Below, one piece after another: positions 26,539 through 33,821 of a stretch of DNA of 64,000 nucleotides. The stretch spans positions 372,001-436,000 of the forward strand of contig NZ_SLUQ01000004.1 in NCBI RefSeq assembly GCF_004345245.1. The letters are read 5' to 3'. A program made the translations under genes and the position numbers. Each line of letters begins with the position of its first letter. The stretch's first letter is position 1. The DNA is from Rhizobium sp. BK251. Its GTDB lineage: Bacteria; Pseudomonadota; Alphaproteobacteria; Rhizobiales; Rhizobiaceae. The notes beneath the pieces were generated by a model. The model had not been told where the DNA came from. It saw only the letters and a program-made list of their open reading frames with translations, and made no database searches.

Positions 26539-27587
26539 ACCTCATGCGTTCGATCAAGAGCGTCGACGACCTCTCAAGCGCCGGGCTGATCGAGGAAGCC
26601 GAACGGCTGGCGCTGCAGGATGTGGCGGCGCGCTATGCTATCGCGTTGACGCCGACGGTCGCAAAGCTCATCGATCGCAACGATCCTCAGGATCCGATCG
26701 CGCGGCAGTTCGTCCCCGATGTGGCCGAACTCGTCGTGGCACCGGAGGAGCGCGCCGATCCGATCGGCGACCATGTCCATAGCCCCGTCGAGGGCATCGT
26801 TCACCGTTATCCCGACCGGGTGCTGCTGAAGGCGGTCCATGTCTGCCCCGTCTATTGCCGCTTCTGTTTCCGCCGCGAAATGGTCGGCCCGCAGGGGCTC
26901 GGCACGCTTGACGCCGCCGCCCTCGCCGCCGCATTCGACTACATTCGTGCACACGAGGAAATCTGGGAGGTCATCCTCACCGGCGGCGATCCGCTGGTGC
27001 TTTCGCCGCGGCGCCTTGCCGAAATCGTGGGCGAACTTGCCGGTATCGAGCATGTGAAGGTGCTGCGCTTCCACACGCGCGTGCCGGTCGTCGATCCGCA
27101 GCGGATCGATGCGGAACTGATCGACGCGTTGAAGGCGAGCGGCAAGACACTCTACGTGGCGCTTCACGCCAATCATCCGCGGGAGCTGACCGCCGAGGCG
27201 CGCGCCGCTTGCGCAAGGCTGGTCGACGCGGGCATCGTCATGGTCAGCCAGTCGGTGCTGCTGAAGGGCGTGAACGACGATCCCGCGGTGCTGGCAGACC
27301 TCATGCGGGCTTTCGTCGAGAACCGCATCAAGCCCTACTACCTGCACCATCCGGATCTTGCACCCGGCACCAGCCATTTCCGGCTGACGATCGAAGAGGG
27401 CCAGACGATCGTGGCCGCACTCCGGGGCCGCATATCCGGCCTCTGCCAGCCGACCTATATCCTCGACATTCCCGGTGGACACGGCAAGGCGGTGATCGGC
27501 GAGGGCGCGATCAGCCGAACAGGGGAAGGCTGCTATTCCGTGTCCGACTATCGCGGTGGCGTGCACCCCTACCCGCCTCAGGGGTGA
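26535..27587 (+). CDS. epmB: EF-P (R)-beta-lysylation protein EpmB (radical SAM lysine 2,3-aminomutase-like)
   Basis: 350-aa radical-SAM enzyme converting lysine to (R)-beta-lysine for EpmA. The 4Fe-4S cluster motif CPVYCRFC places Cys at 104, 108 and 111. ILTGGDPLVLS is the family SAM-binding GGD element, and PLP binding is expected at the C-terminal Lys of GHGKAVIG. Start ATG 26535 overlaps the epmA stop by 4 nt; the frame from 26508 lies inside epmA. EpmC (hydroxylation) is not present in the window. Confidence 0.95.
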   Translation: MNLMRSIKSVDDLSSAGLIEEAERLALQDVAARYAIALTPTVAKLIDRNDPQDPIARQFVPDVAELVVAPEERADPIGDHVHSPVEGIVHRYPDRVLLKAVHVCPVYCRFCFRREMVGPQGLGTLDAAALAAAFDYIRAHEEIWEVILTGGDPLVLSPRRLAEIVGELAGIEHVKVLRFHTRVPVVDPQRIDAELIDALKASGKTLYVALHANHPRELTAEARAACARLVDAGIVMVSQSVLLKGVNDDPAVLADLMRAFVENRIKPYYLHHPDLAPGTSHFRLTIEEGQTIVAALRGRISGLCQPTYILDIPGGHGKAVIGEGAISRTGEGCYSVSDYRGGVHPYPPQG

Positions 27588-27915
27588 CCGCAAACCGCGC
27601 CGAACACAATCTGAAGTTGATATTTCTGTGCAATTGGTGGCGCATTGATGCGCCGTTGCTGTATTGTAGCGATACCAAGTGCTGCACCCGCGAAATCCGG
27701 TTAAAGCCCCGCAAACTCAAGCAATCAAGCACATCGCCGAGGCTCGGCTTGCCACGCGCGCACGAGGCCGCGCCGCGGATAAGATTTAACATATTTTACT
27801 TATTCATATTTAACTACAACGATTAGCGGAATTTTCTGCTTTCCTCGGTACAAGCCTCTCCAGGATAGGGCAGTGCATGCCTGTCAGGATCATGAAAATC
27901 TTGGAGGAATGAAGG
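27588..27915. other. 328-bp intergenic region before the carrier-protein operon
   Basis: No gene seen. It contains a 7-bp hairpin GGCGCAT-TG-ATGCGCC (27639-27654) and a strongly AT-rich block at about 27780-27835, against a GC-rich background, that probably holds the promoter of the carrier-protein operon. The downstream ATG at 27916 is preceded by GGAGGAATGAAGG. Confidence 0.6.
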
Positions 27916-28167
27916 ATGAACGAGACGATCCGTGGTTTGGTGGCCAAGTTCGGCGGGTTGCCGGTCGCGATTGACCAGATAGCCGACGATGCGGACCTCT
28001 ATGCGGCCGGGCTCTCCTCCTTTGCTTCCGTGCAGCTAATGCTGGGGATCGAGGAAGCCTTCGACATCGAATTTCCCGACAATCTGCTGAACCGCAAGTC
28101 CTTCGCCAGCATCTCCGCAATCGAGAAGACCGTGAACATCATCATGGCCGGCCGGAAGGTCGCTTGA
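27916..28167 (+). CDS. Stand-alone acyl/aminoacyl carrier protein
   Basis: 83-aa carrier protein of the ACP/PCP fold. The expected phosphopantetheine attachment motif is GLSSF at 32-36, with Ser35 as the modified residue; the usual Asp before the Ser (DSL) is replaced by Ser and the Leu after it by Phe. Helix 2 (SVQLMLGIEEAFDIEFPDNLL) is typical. It is the first gene of a coupled operon with an ACAD-like flavoprotein (1-nt overlap) and an amino acid:[carrier protein] ligase, so it is more likely loaded with an amino acid than with a fatty acyl group. It is unlike fatty-acid-synthesis AcpP in its motif. Confidence 0.92.
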   Translation: MNETIRGLVAKFGGLPVAIDQIADDADLYAAGLSSFASVQLMLGIEEAFDIEFPDNLLNRKSFASISAIEKTVNIIMAGRKVA

Positions 28168-29348
28168 TGAATATCTCGGTGACGATCGCCGAAGGCGGCC
28201 TCTCGGCGCGGGTCGCCCGGGTTGCCGCAATCGCCGCAAGGCATGCGGACGAGGTCGATGTGGACGGGCGCTTCCCGCGCGAGGCGGTCGATGCGATGCG
28301 TGCCGAGCGCCTGCTCGGCATCCAGATCCCCTCCGAACTCGGCGGCGACGGCGCTTCGGTCACTGAGATCGCAGAGCTTTGCTCGCTTCTTGGCCAGGCC
28401 TGCGCGGCGAGCGCCATGGTCTTTGCCATGCACCAGATCAAGCTATCGAGCCTCGTCGAACACGGCGCCGACAGCGGCTGGCATCGCGGCTTCATGCAGC
28501 GGATTGCGCAACACCAGCTCCTTCTCGCCTCGGCCACCACCGAAGGCGGCATCGGCGGCAACCTCCGCAACAGCATTTGCGCGATCGAGGTCGATGGCAC
28601 GACCTGCCGGCTCGAAAAGGACGCGACCGTGATCTCCTATGGCGCCCATGCCGATGCGATCCTGATCACCTCGCGAGCCAACCCGCAGGCAGCCTCTTCC
28701 GACCAGGTGCTGACGGCCTTTCTCAAGGACCAGTACACGCTCGACAAGACGCATGCCTGGAACACGCTCGGCATGCGCGGCACCTGCTCGGACGGCTTCC
28801 TGTTCAAGGGAGAGGCGCTGGCGGAACAGATCCTGCCTAAGCCCTTTGTCGAGATTGCCGCGCAATCGATGCTGGCTACCTCTCATCTTCTGTGGAGTGC
28901 CGTTTGGTACGGCATCGCGACCGACGCCGTCGCACGGGCGCAGTCCTTCGTGCGGGCCGCCGCACGCAAGGCGCCGGGCGTGCCACCACCGGGCGCGCTA
29001 CGACTCGCGGAAGTCTCCAGCCTGCTTCAGGTGGTCAAGTCCAACATCGTCGCCGGCCTCAAGGTCTACGAGGAGGCGAAAGCCGACCCGGACAAGCTAT
29101 CCTCCATGGCCTTCGCCGTGGCTATGAACAACGTCAAGATCGCCTCCTCCGAGATGATCCTGCCGATCATCAACCAGACCATGCTGATCTGCGGCATCGT
29201 GGGCTACAAGAACGGTACGCCCTACAGCCTCGGACGCCATCTGCGCGATGCGCATTCCGCGCAACTGATGATCTCGAACGACCGCATCCTCGCCAACACG
29301 TCGACGATGCTGCTCGTCCACAAGCAAGATACGAGCCTTCTGGGGTAA
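28167..29348 (+). CDS. Acyl-CoA-dehydrogenase-like flavoprotein (probable carrier-protein substrate)
   Basis: 393-aa protein of the acyl-CoA dehydrogenase fold: helical N-terminal domain, the ASATTEGGIGG FAD/substrate loop (121-131), a beta domain and a C-terminal helical bundle ending in GRHLRDAHSAQL. In medium-chain enzymes the base Glu sits 9 residues after the Arg of RDA; here that position is Ile369, so the usual Glu is missing, and the base, if any, lies elsewhere. ATG 28167 overlaps the carrier-protein stop (TGATG). Context suggests oxidation of a carrier-bound aminoacyl group, as prolyl-PCP dehydrogenases do; that is an inference. Confidence 0.85.
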   Translation: MNISVTIAEGGLSARVARVAAIAARHADEVDVDGRFPREAVDAMRAERLLGIQIPSELGGDGASVTEIAELCSLLGQACAASAMVFAMHQIKLSSLVEHGADSGWHRGFMQRIAQHQLLLASATTEGGIGGNLRNSICAIEVDGTTCRLEKDATVISYGAHADAILITSRANPQAASSDQVLTAFLKDQYTLDKTHAWNTLGMRGTCSDGFLFKGEALAEQILPKPFVEIAAQSMLATSHLLWSAVWYGIATDAVARAQSFVRAAARKAPGVPPPGALRLAEVSSLLQVVKSNIVAGLKVYEEAKADPDKLSSMAFAVAMNNVKIASSEMILPIINQTMLICGIVGYKNGTPYSLGRHLRDAHSAQLMISNDRILANTSTMLLVHKQDTSLLG

Positions 29349-29354
29349 CAAGCC

Positions 29355-30263
29355 ATGGATATGCAAACCTCATTTCTCGACCGCCTCTTCGAGGCAGGTC
29401 TGCTGATCGATACCGGCGTTGACGGCCTCTATGGCCGTGGCGGCCAGTTCGAGGACGTGATTTCCGCATTCGAGCGCCTGATCGACACGTTCGGCGGCGC
29501 GGATGGCGCCGAGGCAATGCGTTTCCCGCCGGGCATGAACCGCGCCTTCTTCGAAAAGAGCGGCTACATGAAGAGCTTCCCGCAGCTTGCAGGCACCGTG
29601 CACAGCTTCTGCGGCAGCGAGCTCGACCATATGAGCCTGCTGCAGTGCATGGAGGTCGGCGACGACTGGACGAAGAACCAGGAAGCGACCGATATCGTGC
29701 TGACACCGGCCGCCTGCTATCCACTCTATCCGACAGTCGCCCGGCGCGGCGCACTCCCGAAGAACGGCGGCCTCTACGACCTGCAGTCCTACTGCTTCCG
29801 TCATGAGCCGTCGAAGGACCCGGCGCGCCAACAGCTCTTCCGGATGCGCGAATATGTCTGCATGGGCACGGAAAGCCACGTCACCGAGTTCCGCCAACGC
29901 TGGATGGACCGGGGCTTGGAGATGATGAAGGCCGTCGGCCTCGAGGTCATCATCGACGTTGCCAACGACCCCTTCTTCGGCCGCGCCGGCAAGATGCTGG
30001 CCAACAACCAGCGCGACCAGAACCTGAAGTTCGAGCTGCTCATCCCGATCACCTCGGCCGCAAATCCGACCGCCTGCATGAGCTTCAACTATCACCAGGA
30101 CGCCTTCGGCCAGAAGTGGGGCCTGAACCTCGAGGACGGCAGCGTCGCCCACACGGCCTGCGTCGGTTTCGGCCTCGAACGCATCGCGCTGGCGCTGTTC
30201 CATCATCATGGCCTGGACGTAAAGCAGTGGCCCGAAAAGGTGCGCAAGGCGCTCTGGGGCTGA
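29355..30263 (+). CDS. Amino acid:[carrier protein] ligase (class II aminoacyl-tRNA synthetase homologue)
   Basis: 302-aa truncated seryl-tRNA-synthetase-like protein that activates an amino acid with ATP and loads it onto a carrier protein instead of tRNA; Bradyrhizobium and Agrobacterium relatives charge glycine or alanine. Class II motif 2 is [20 protein letters not shown] and motif 3 is [13 protein letters not shown]. Cys121, Glu166 and Cys269 have the spacing I recall for the zinc ligands of the Bradyrhizobium enzyme. No tRNA-binding coiled-coil domain is present. It lies 6 nt after the flavoprotein gene and 8 nt before the DUF1839 gene, in the operon begun by its likely carrier protein. 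Confidence 0.93.
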   Translation: MDMQTSFLDRLFEAGLLIDTGVDGLYGRGGQFEDVISAFERLIDTFGGADGAEAMRFPPGMNRAFFEKSGYMKSFPQLAGTVHSFCGSELDHMSLLQCMEVGDDWTKNQEATDIVLTPAACYPLYPTVARRGALPKNGGLYDLQSYCFRHEPSKDPARQQLFRMREYVCMGTESHVTEFRQRWMDRGLEMMKAVGLEVIIDVANDPFFGRAGKMLANNQRDQNLKFELLIPITSAANPTACMSFNYHQDAFGQKWGLNLEDGSVAHTACVGFGLERIALALFHHHGLDVKQWPEKVRKALWG

Positions 30264-30271
30264 GTGGATCG

Positions 30272-31225
30272 ATGCCATCCGTCTTCCCGGCCATCGATCC
30301 GGAATCCTATCGTCCACATGCCCTCCATTCCGGAGAGCGCATGTGGCCGGAGACCAATTGCTACCTCGATCTCTGGATCGAGGTCCTGAATACGCTCGGC
30401 ATGCCGCCGGAAGCCATGCTGGGCTTCACCCTCACGCAGGATTTCGAAGGCGACCAGTTCACCTTCTTCAAGGTGCCGCTCGAGGATCTCGAAGCGCTCT
30501 ACGGCATCCGCTGCACCGAACTCGCAATTTACGACCGCGTCGAGAGCCACATCCAGGAGCAGATCGGCCGCGGGCGCCTTTGCCTTGTCGAGATGGATTC
30601 CTTTTACATGCCGGACACCCAAGGCGTCGGCTACCGGAAGGAGCATGGCAAGACGACCATCGCCATCAACCGGCTCGACACCGCAAACCGGCAACTCGAT
30701 TATTTCCACAATGCCGGCTTCTTTCGCCTCGAAGGCGATGATTTCGACGGTCTGTTCAAAAGCCATCTGACCGCCGAGGATGCGCCCTACCTACCCTATA
30801 CGGAATTCGCAAAGCTTCCCGCGGGACCGGCTGACGCCGATCATGTTCGCGCGACAGCCAAGCGCCTCTTCCGTTTCCATTCAGCGCGCCGGCCGTCCGC
30901 CAATCCCGTACGCGCCTTTGCCGAGATTTTTCCGGAGCAGGTCGAGCGGATCGCCGAGCGTCCCTTCGGCTTCTTCCACAAATATGCCTTCAACACGCTT
31001 CGCCAGCTCGGTGCCAATTTCGAGCTCGCTGCAAGCCATCTCGACTGGCTTTCGCCGGACCATGCCAGGGCCGCCACGGCCGCCCGGCGCATTTCCGACA
31101 CCGCAAAATCGGTGCAATTCCAGCTCGCACGCGCCATTACCCGCCGGAAATTCGAGCCCTTGCGAACGGCGCTTGATCCCGCCGCCGATGCATGGGATGC
31201 CTTGGCGGCTTCGCTGGGGGAGTGA
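30272..31225 (+). CDS. DUF1839-family protein, possible carrier-dependent acyltransferase
   Basis: 317-aa cytoplasmic protein of the DUF1839 type that travels with carrier-protein ligases in rhizobia. The ATG at 30272 follows the ligase stop by 8 nt; the longer frame from 30116 lies in the ligase gene. Visible features are an N-terminal ETNCYLDLW (Cys30) and a later VEMDSFYMPD...YRKEHGKTTIAI (His125). This Cys ... Asp-x-Phe-Tyr-x-Pro ... His order resembles BtrH-like papain-fold acyltransferases that move an acyl group from a carrier protein to an aminoglycoside. Catalysis is inferred, not shown. Confidence 0.8.
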   Translation: MPSVFPAIDPESYRPHALHSGERMWPETNCYLDLWIEVLNTLGMPPEAMLGFTLTQDFEGDQFTFFKVPLEDLEALYGIRCTELAIYDRVESHIQEQIGRGRLCLVEMDSFYMPDTQGVGYRKEHGKTTIAINRLDTANRQLDYFHNAGFFRLEGDDFDGLFKSHLTAEDAPYLPYTEFAKLPAGPADADHVRATAKRLFRFHSARRPSANPVRAFAEIFPEQVERIAERPFGFFHKYAFNTLRQLGANFELAASHLDWLSPDHARAATAARRISDTAKSVQFQLARAITRRKFEPLRTALDPAADAWDALAASLGE

Positions 31226-31240
31226 TTCTCGTGCATTGAG

Positions 31241-31264
31241 CCGAAGACTGGGTCCAGTTTTCGG
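31241..31264 (+). terminator. Hairpin after the DUF1839 gene
   Basis: CCGAAGACTGG and CCAGTTTTCGG form an 11-bp stem with one G-U pair, 16 nt after the stop at 31225. There is no U-tract afterwards, so it may be an RNA-stabilising or processing hairpin rather than a true terminator. Confidence 0.45.
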
Positions 31265-31293
31265 TCAGCAACATGTGCGGATTCAAACTTTGG

Positions 31294-31329
31294 CTGCGTC
31301 CTTTGCGCGCTGAATTGCGCGCGACGCAG
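31294..31329 (+). repeat. Leader hairpin directly before the GH2-like gene
   Basis: CTGCGTC-CTTT-GCGCGC (31294-31310), loop TGAATT, then GCGCGC-GACGCAG (31317-31329): 13 paired bases with a 4-nt bulge. It ends 4 nt before the GGCGGGAG ribosome site of the next gene, so it could affect translation or define a separate transcript for that gene. Confidence 0.5.
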
Positions 31330-31340
31330 AAGGCGGGAGT

Positions 31341-33821
31341 ATGGCGATGTGGGGGAATGCGACAGAGATCGGCGCGACGGAGACTGCGCTGACGGAGGGA
31401 TGGAACCTCGTCCTGACGGAGGCAGGCGCCTGCGCCCTGCCGGCTGACGTGCCTTTGTCGTCCCAGTTCATTCCAGCGCCGGTGCCGGGAACGGTTGCGG
31501 CCGCGCTGGAGCGGGCCGGACAATTCGACCGGGACAATCCCGAACCGCTGAACGGCAAGGATGCCTGGTATTTCTGCCGGCTCTTCGACGAGCAGGCGGG
31601 CGAGGCTGTGCTTCGCTTCCGGGGGCTCGCGACCCTTTGCGAGGTCTTCCTGAACGGCCAGCTCATTCTCTCCTCCGAGAGCATGTTCATGAGCCATGAG
31701 GTGCCGGTCACCCTCGCCGGCGGTGACGATCTGGTCCTTTGCTTTCGCGCCCTGGAGCCACGCCTTGCCGAACCCGGCCCGCGCGCCCGCTGGCGGCCTC
31801 AGATGATCACCCCGCAGGGACTGCGCACCGTGCGCACGACGCTGCTCGGTCACATGCCGGGTTGGTGCCCCGAGATTGACGCCGTTGGCCCGTGGCGGCC
31901 GGTCACGGTTCTGCGCTCCGGCCCGGAGGTGCTCCGCCAGCTCAGCTGGCGCGCCGTGGTGACCGACGAAGGCGAGCGCTGCCTCTACATGTCGCTGCGT
32001 ACCGGACGCGAGGACCCCACGCTCATATTGCGCTGCGACGACCGGCAGCAAAGCTTCGAAAGGATCGGCGACGGCCAGTATTCCGCGATCCTGAAGTTGC
32101 CTGAGGCCGCACTCTGGTGGCCGCATACCCACGGCACGCCGCGGCTCCACGACGTGACGCTGGTCGTCGACGGGGAGGAGCATTTCGTCGGACGCACCGG
32201 CTTCCGTCACATCGCCGTCGATACCGGCGCCGACGGGCAGGACTTCGCCCTCCTCATCAACGGCGAGCGGGTCTTCTGCCGCGGTGCGGTCTGGACGACA
32301 CCGGATATCGTGGGCTTGCCGGGCGGTCGCGAGGACTACGCGCGATGGCTGGAGCTTGCCGCGGCCGCCGGCATGAACATGATCCGCGTCGGCGGCACGA
32401 TGGCCTATGAGACGCCGGACTTTTATCGGCTCTGCGACGAACTCGGGCTTCTGGTGTGGCAGGACTTCATGTTTGCCAACTTCGACTATCCAAAGACCGA
32501 CCGGGCCTTTCTCGGTCATGTCCAGGCGGAGGCGGAACAGTTCCTCGAAGCAGTCCGGCCGTCGCCTTCCCTAGCCGTCCTCTGCGGCGGCAGCGAAATC
32601 CATCAGCAGGCGGCGATGTTCGGCCTGCCCGCGCAATTCTGGGGCGGTGCGATTCCGGACGAAATCCTGCCGGAAATTGCCGGGCGACTGCGCTCCGATG
32701 TTCCCTACGTGCCGAACTCGCCCTATGGCGGCGCGATGCCGTTCTCGCCGAATGCGGGCGTGACGCACTATTACGGCGTCGGTGCCTATTGCCGGCCGCT
32801 GGAGGATGTCCGTCGCGCCGAGGTGCGCTTCGCCGCAGAAAGCGTGGCCTTCGCCCACGTGCCGCAGCAGCGCACCCTCGACCGCCACCTTGCCGCGCCA
32901 GCCGTGCATAGCCCGCTATGGAAGGCACGCGTGCCCCGCGACCGCGGCGCATCCTGGGATTTCGAGGATATCCGCGACCACTATCTCCAGGACCTCTATG
33001 GCCTCGATCCCGCCCGCCTGCGGCGCCAGGAAGGGCCTCGTTATCTGGACTTTTCCCGCGCCGTGACGGCCGAAGTCATCGAGGCAGTCTATGCCGAGTG
33101 GCGCCGCGACGGATCGAGCTGCAACGGGGCCTTGGTCTGGACGCTGCAGGACCTTCTGCCCGGCCCGGGCTGGGGAATTATCGACTCGACCGGCGAGCCC
33201 AAACCCGCCTGGTACGCGATGCGCCGAGCCTTCCGACCGCAGCAAGTACTCCTGAGCGATGAAGGAACAAACGGCCTAGACATCCATGTCATCAACGAGA
33301 GTGCCGATCCGCTCGATGCCGAGCTGGAAATCGTCTGCCTCAGGGCCGGCCAGCAGCAGGTCGTCAGCGGCAGGCGGGAACTCTCGCTGGCGCCGAGGAC
33401 CAAGGAAAAGCTGGCCAGCACCGATCTCTTCGGCGCCTTTTTCGACACCACCTACGCCTTCCGCTTCGGCCCGCCTTCGCACGACGTGACCATCGCGCGC
33501 CTGCATTCGCTGGTCACACGAACTGTGGTGGCCGAGGCGTTTTACTTTCCGCTGGGCCGTGCGGAGGCCCTGCACGACACGCCTCTCGAAACGTCGCTTT
33601 CGTGCGAGGGCGAGACCTGGTTCCTCGATGTCAGGACCGAAAAGCTGGCGCAATCGGTGCATGTCGATGTGGAAGGCTATCGCCCTGCCGACGACTGGTT
33701 CCACCTGGCGCCGGGCACCGTGAAACGGATCGAGTTGCTCCGCAGGCCGGAGACGCAGCCGGACGCTGCGCCCACTGGGCAGGTCAGGACTCTCGCTAGC
33801 GCGCGTATCTTCGAGATATGA
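31341..33821 (+). CDS. Glycoside hydrolase family 2-like protein (beta-mannosidase-like)
   Basis: 826-aa protein with the GH2 layout: N-terminal jelly-roll sugar-binding domain, immunoglobulin-like middle domain and a TIM-barrel (about 300-660). The acid/base candidate is Glu419 in CGGSEIHQ, at the place of the GNNE block of beta-mannosidases, and Glu500 in RFAAES is a candidate nucleophile. No signal peptide is evident, so it should act in the cytoplasm, which is unusual for a scavenging enzyme and fits a biosynthetic or quality-control role. It follows the carrier-protein operon by 115 nt with two hairpins between, on the same strand. Confidence 0.82.
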   Translation: MAMWGNATEIGATETALTEGWNLVLTEAGACALPADVPLSSQFIPAPVPGTVAAALERAGQFDRDNPEPLNGKDAWYFCRLFDEQAGEAVLRFRGLATLCEVFLNGQLILSSESMFMSHEVPVTLAGGDDLVLCFRALEPRLAEPGPRARWRPQMITPQGLRTVRTTLLGHMPGWCPEIDAVGPWRPVTVLRSGPEVLRQLSWRAVVTDEGERCLYMSLRTGREDPTLILRCDDRQQSFERIGDGQYSAILKLPEAALWWPHTHGTPRLHDVTLVVDGEEHFVGRTGFRHIAVDTGADGQDFALLINGERVFCRGAVWTTPDIVGLPGGREDYARWLELAAAAGMNMIRVGGTMAYETPDFYRLCDELGLLVWQDFMFANFDYPKTDRAFLGHVQAEAEQFLEAVRPSPSLAVLCGGSEIHQQAAMFGLPAQFWGGAIPDEILPEIAGRLRSDVPYVPNSPYGGAMPFSPNAGVTHYYGVGAYCRPLEDVRRAEVRFAAESVAFAHVPQQRTLDRHLAAPAVHSPLWKARVPRDRGASWDFEDIRDHYLQDLYGLDPARLRRQEGPRYLDFSRAVTAEVIEAVYAEWRRDGSSCNGALVWTLQDLLPGPGWGIIDSTGEPKPAWYAMRRAFRPQQVLLSDEGTNGLDIHVINESADPLDAELEIVCLRAGQQQVVSGRRELSLAPRTKEKLASTDLFGAFFDTTYAFRFGPPSHDVTIARLHSLVTRTVVAEAFYFPLGRAEALHDTPLETSLSCEGETWFLDVRTEKLAQSVHVDVEGYRPADDWFHLAPGTVKRIELLRRPETQPDAAPTGQVRTLASARIFEI

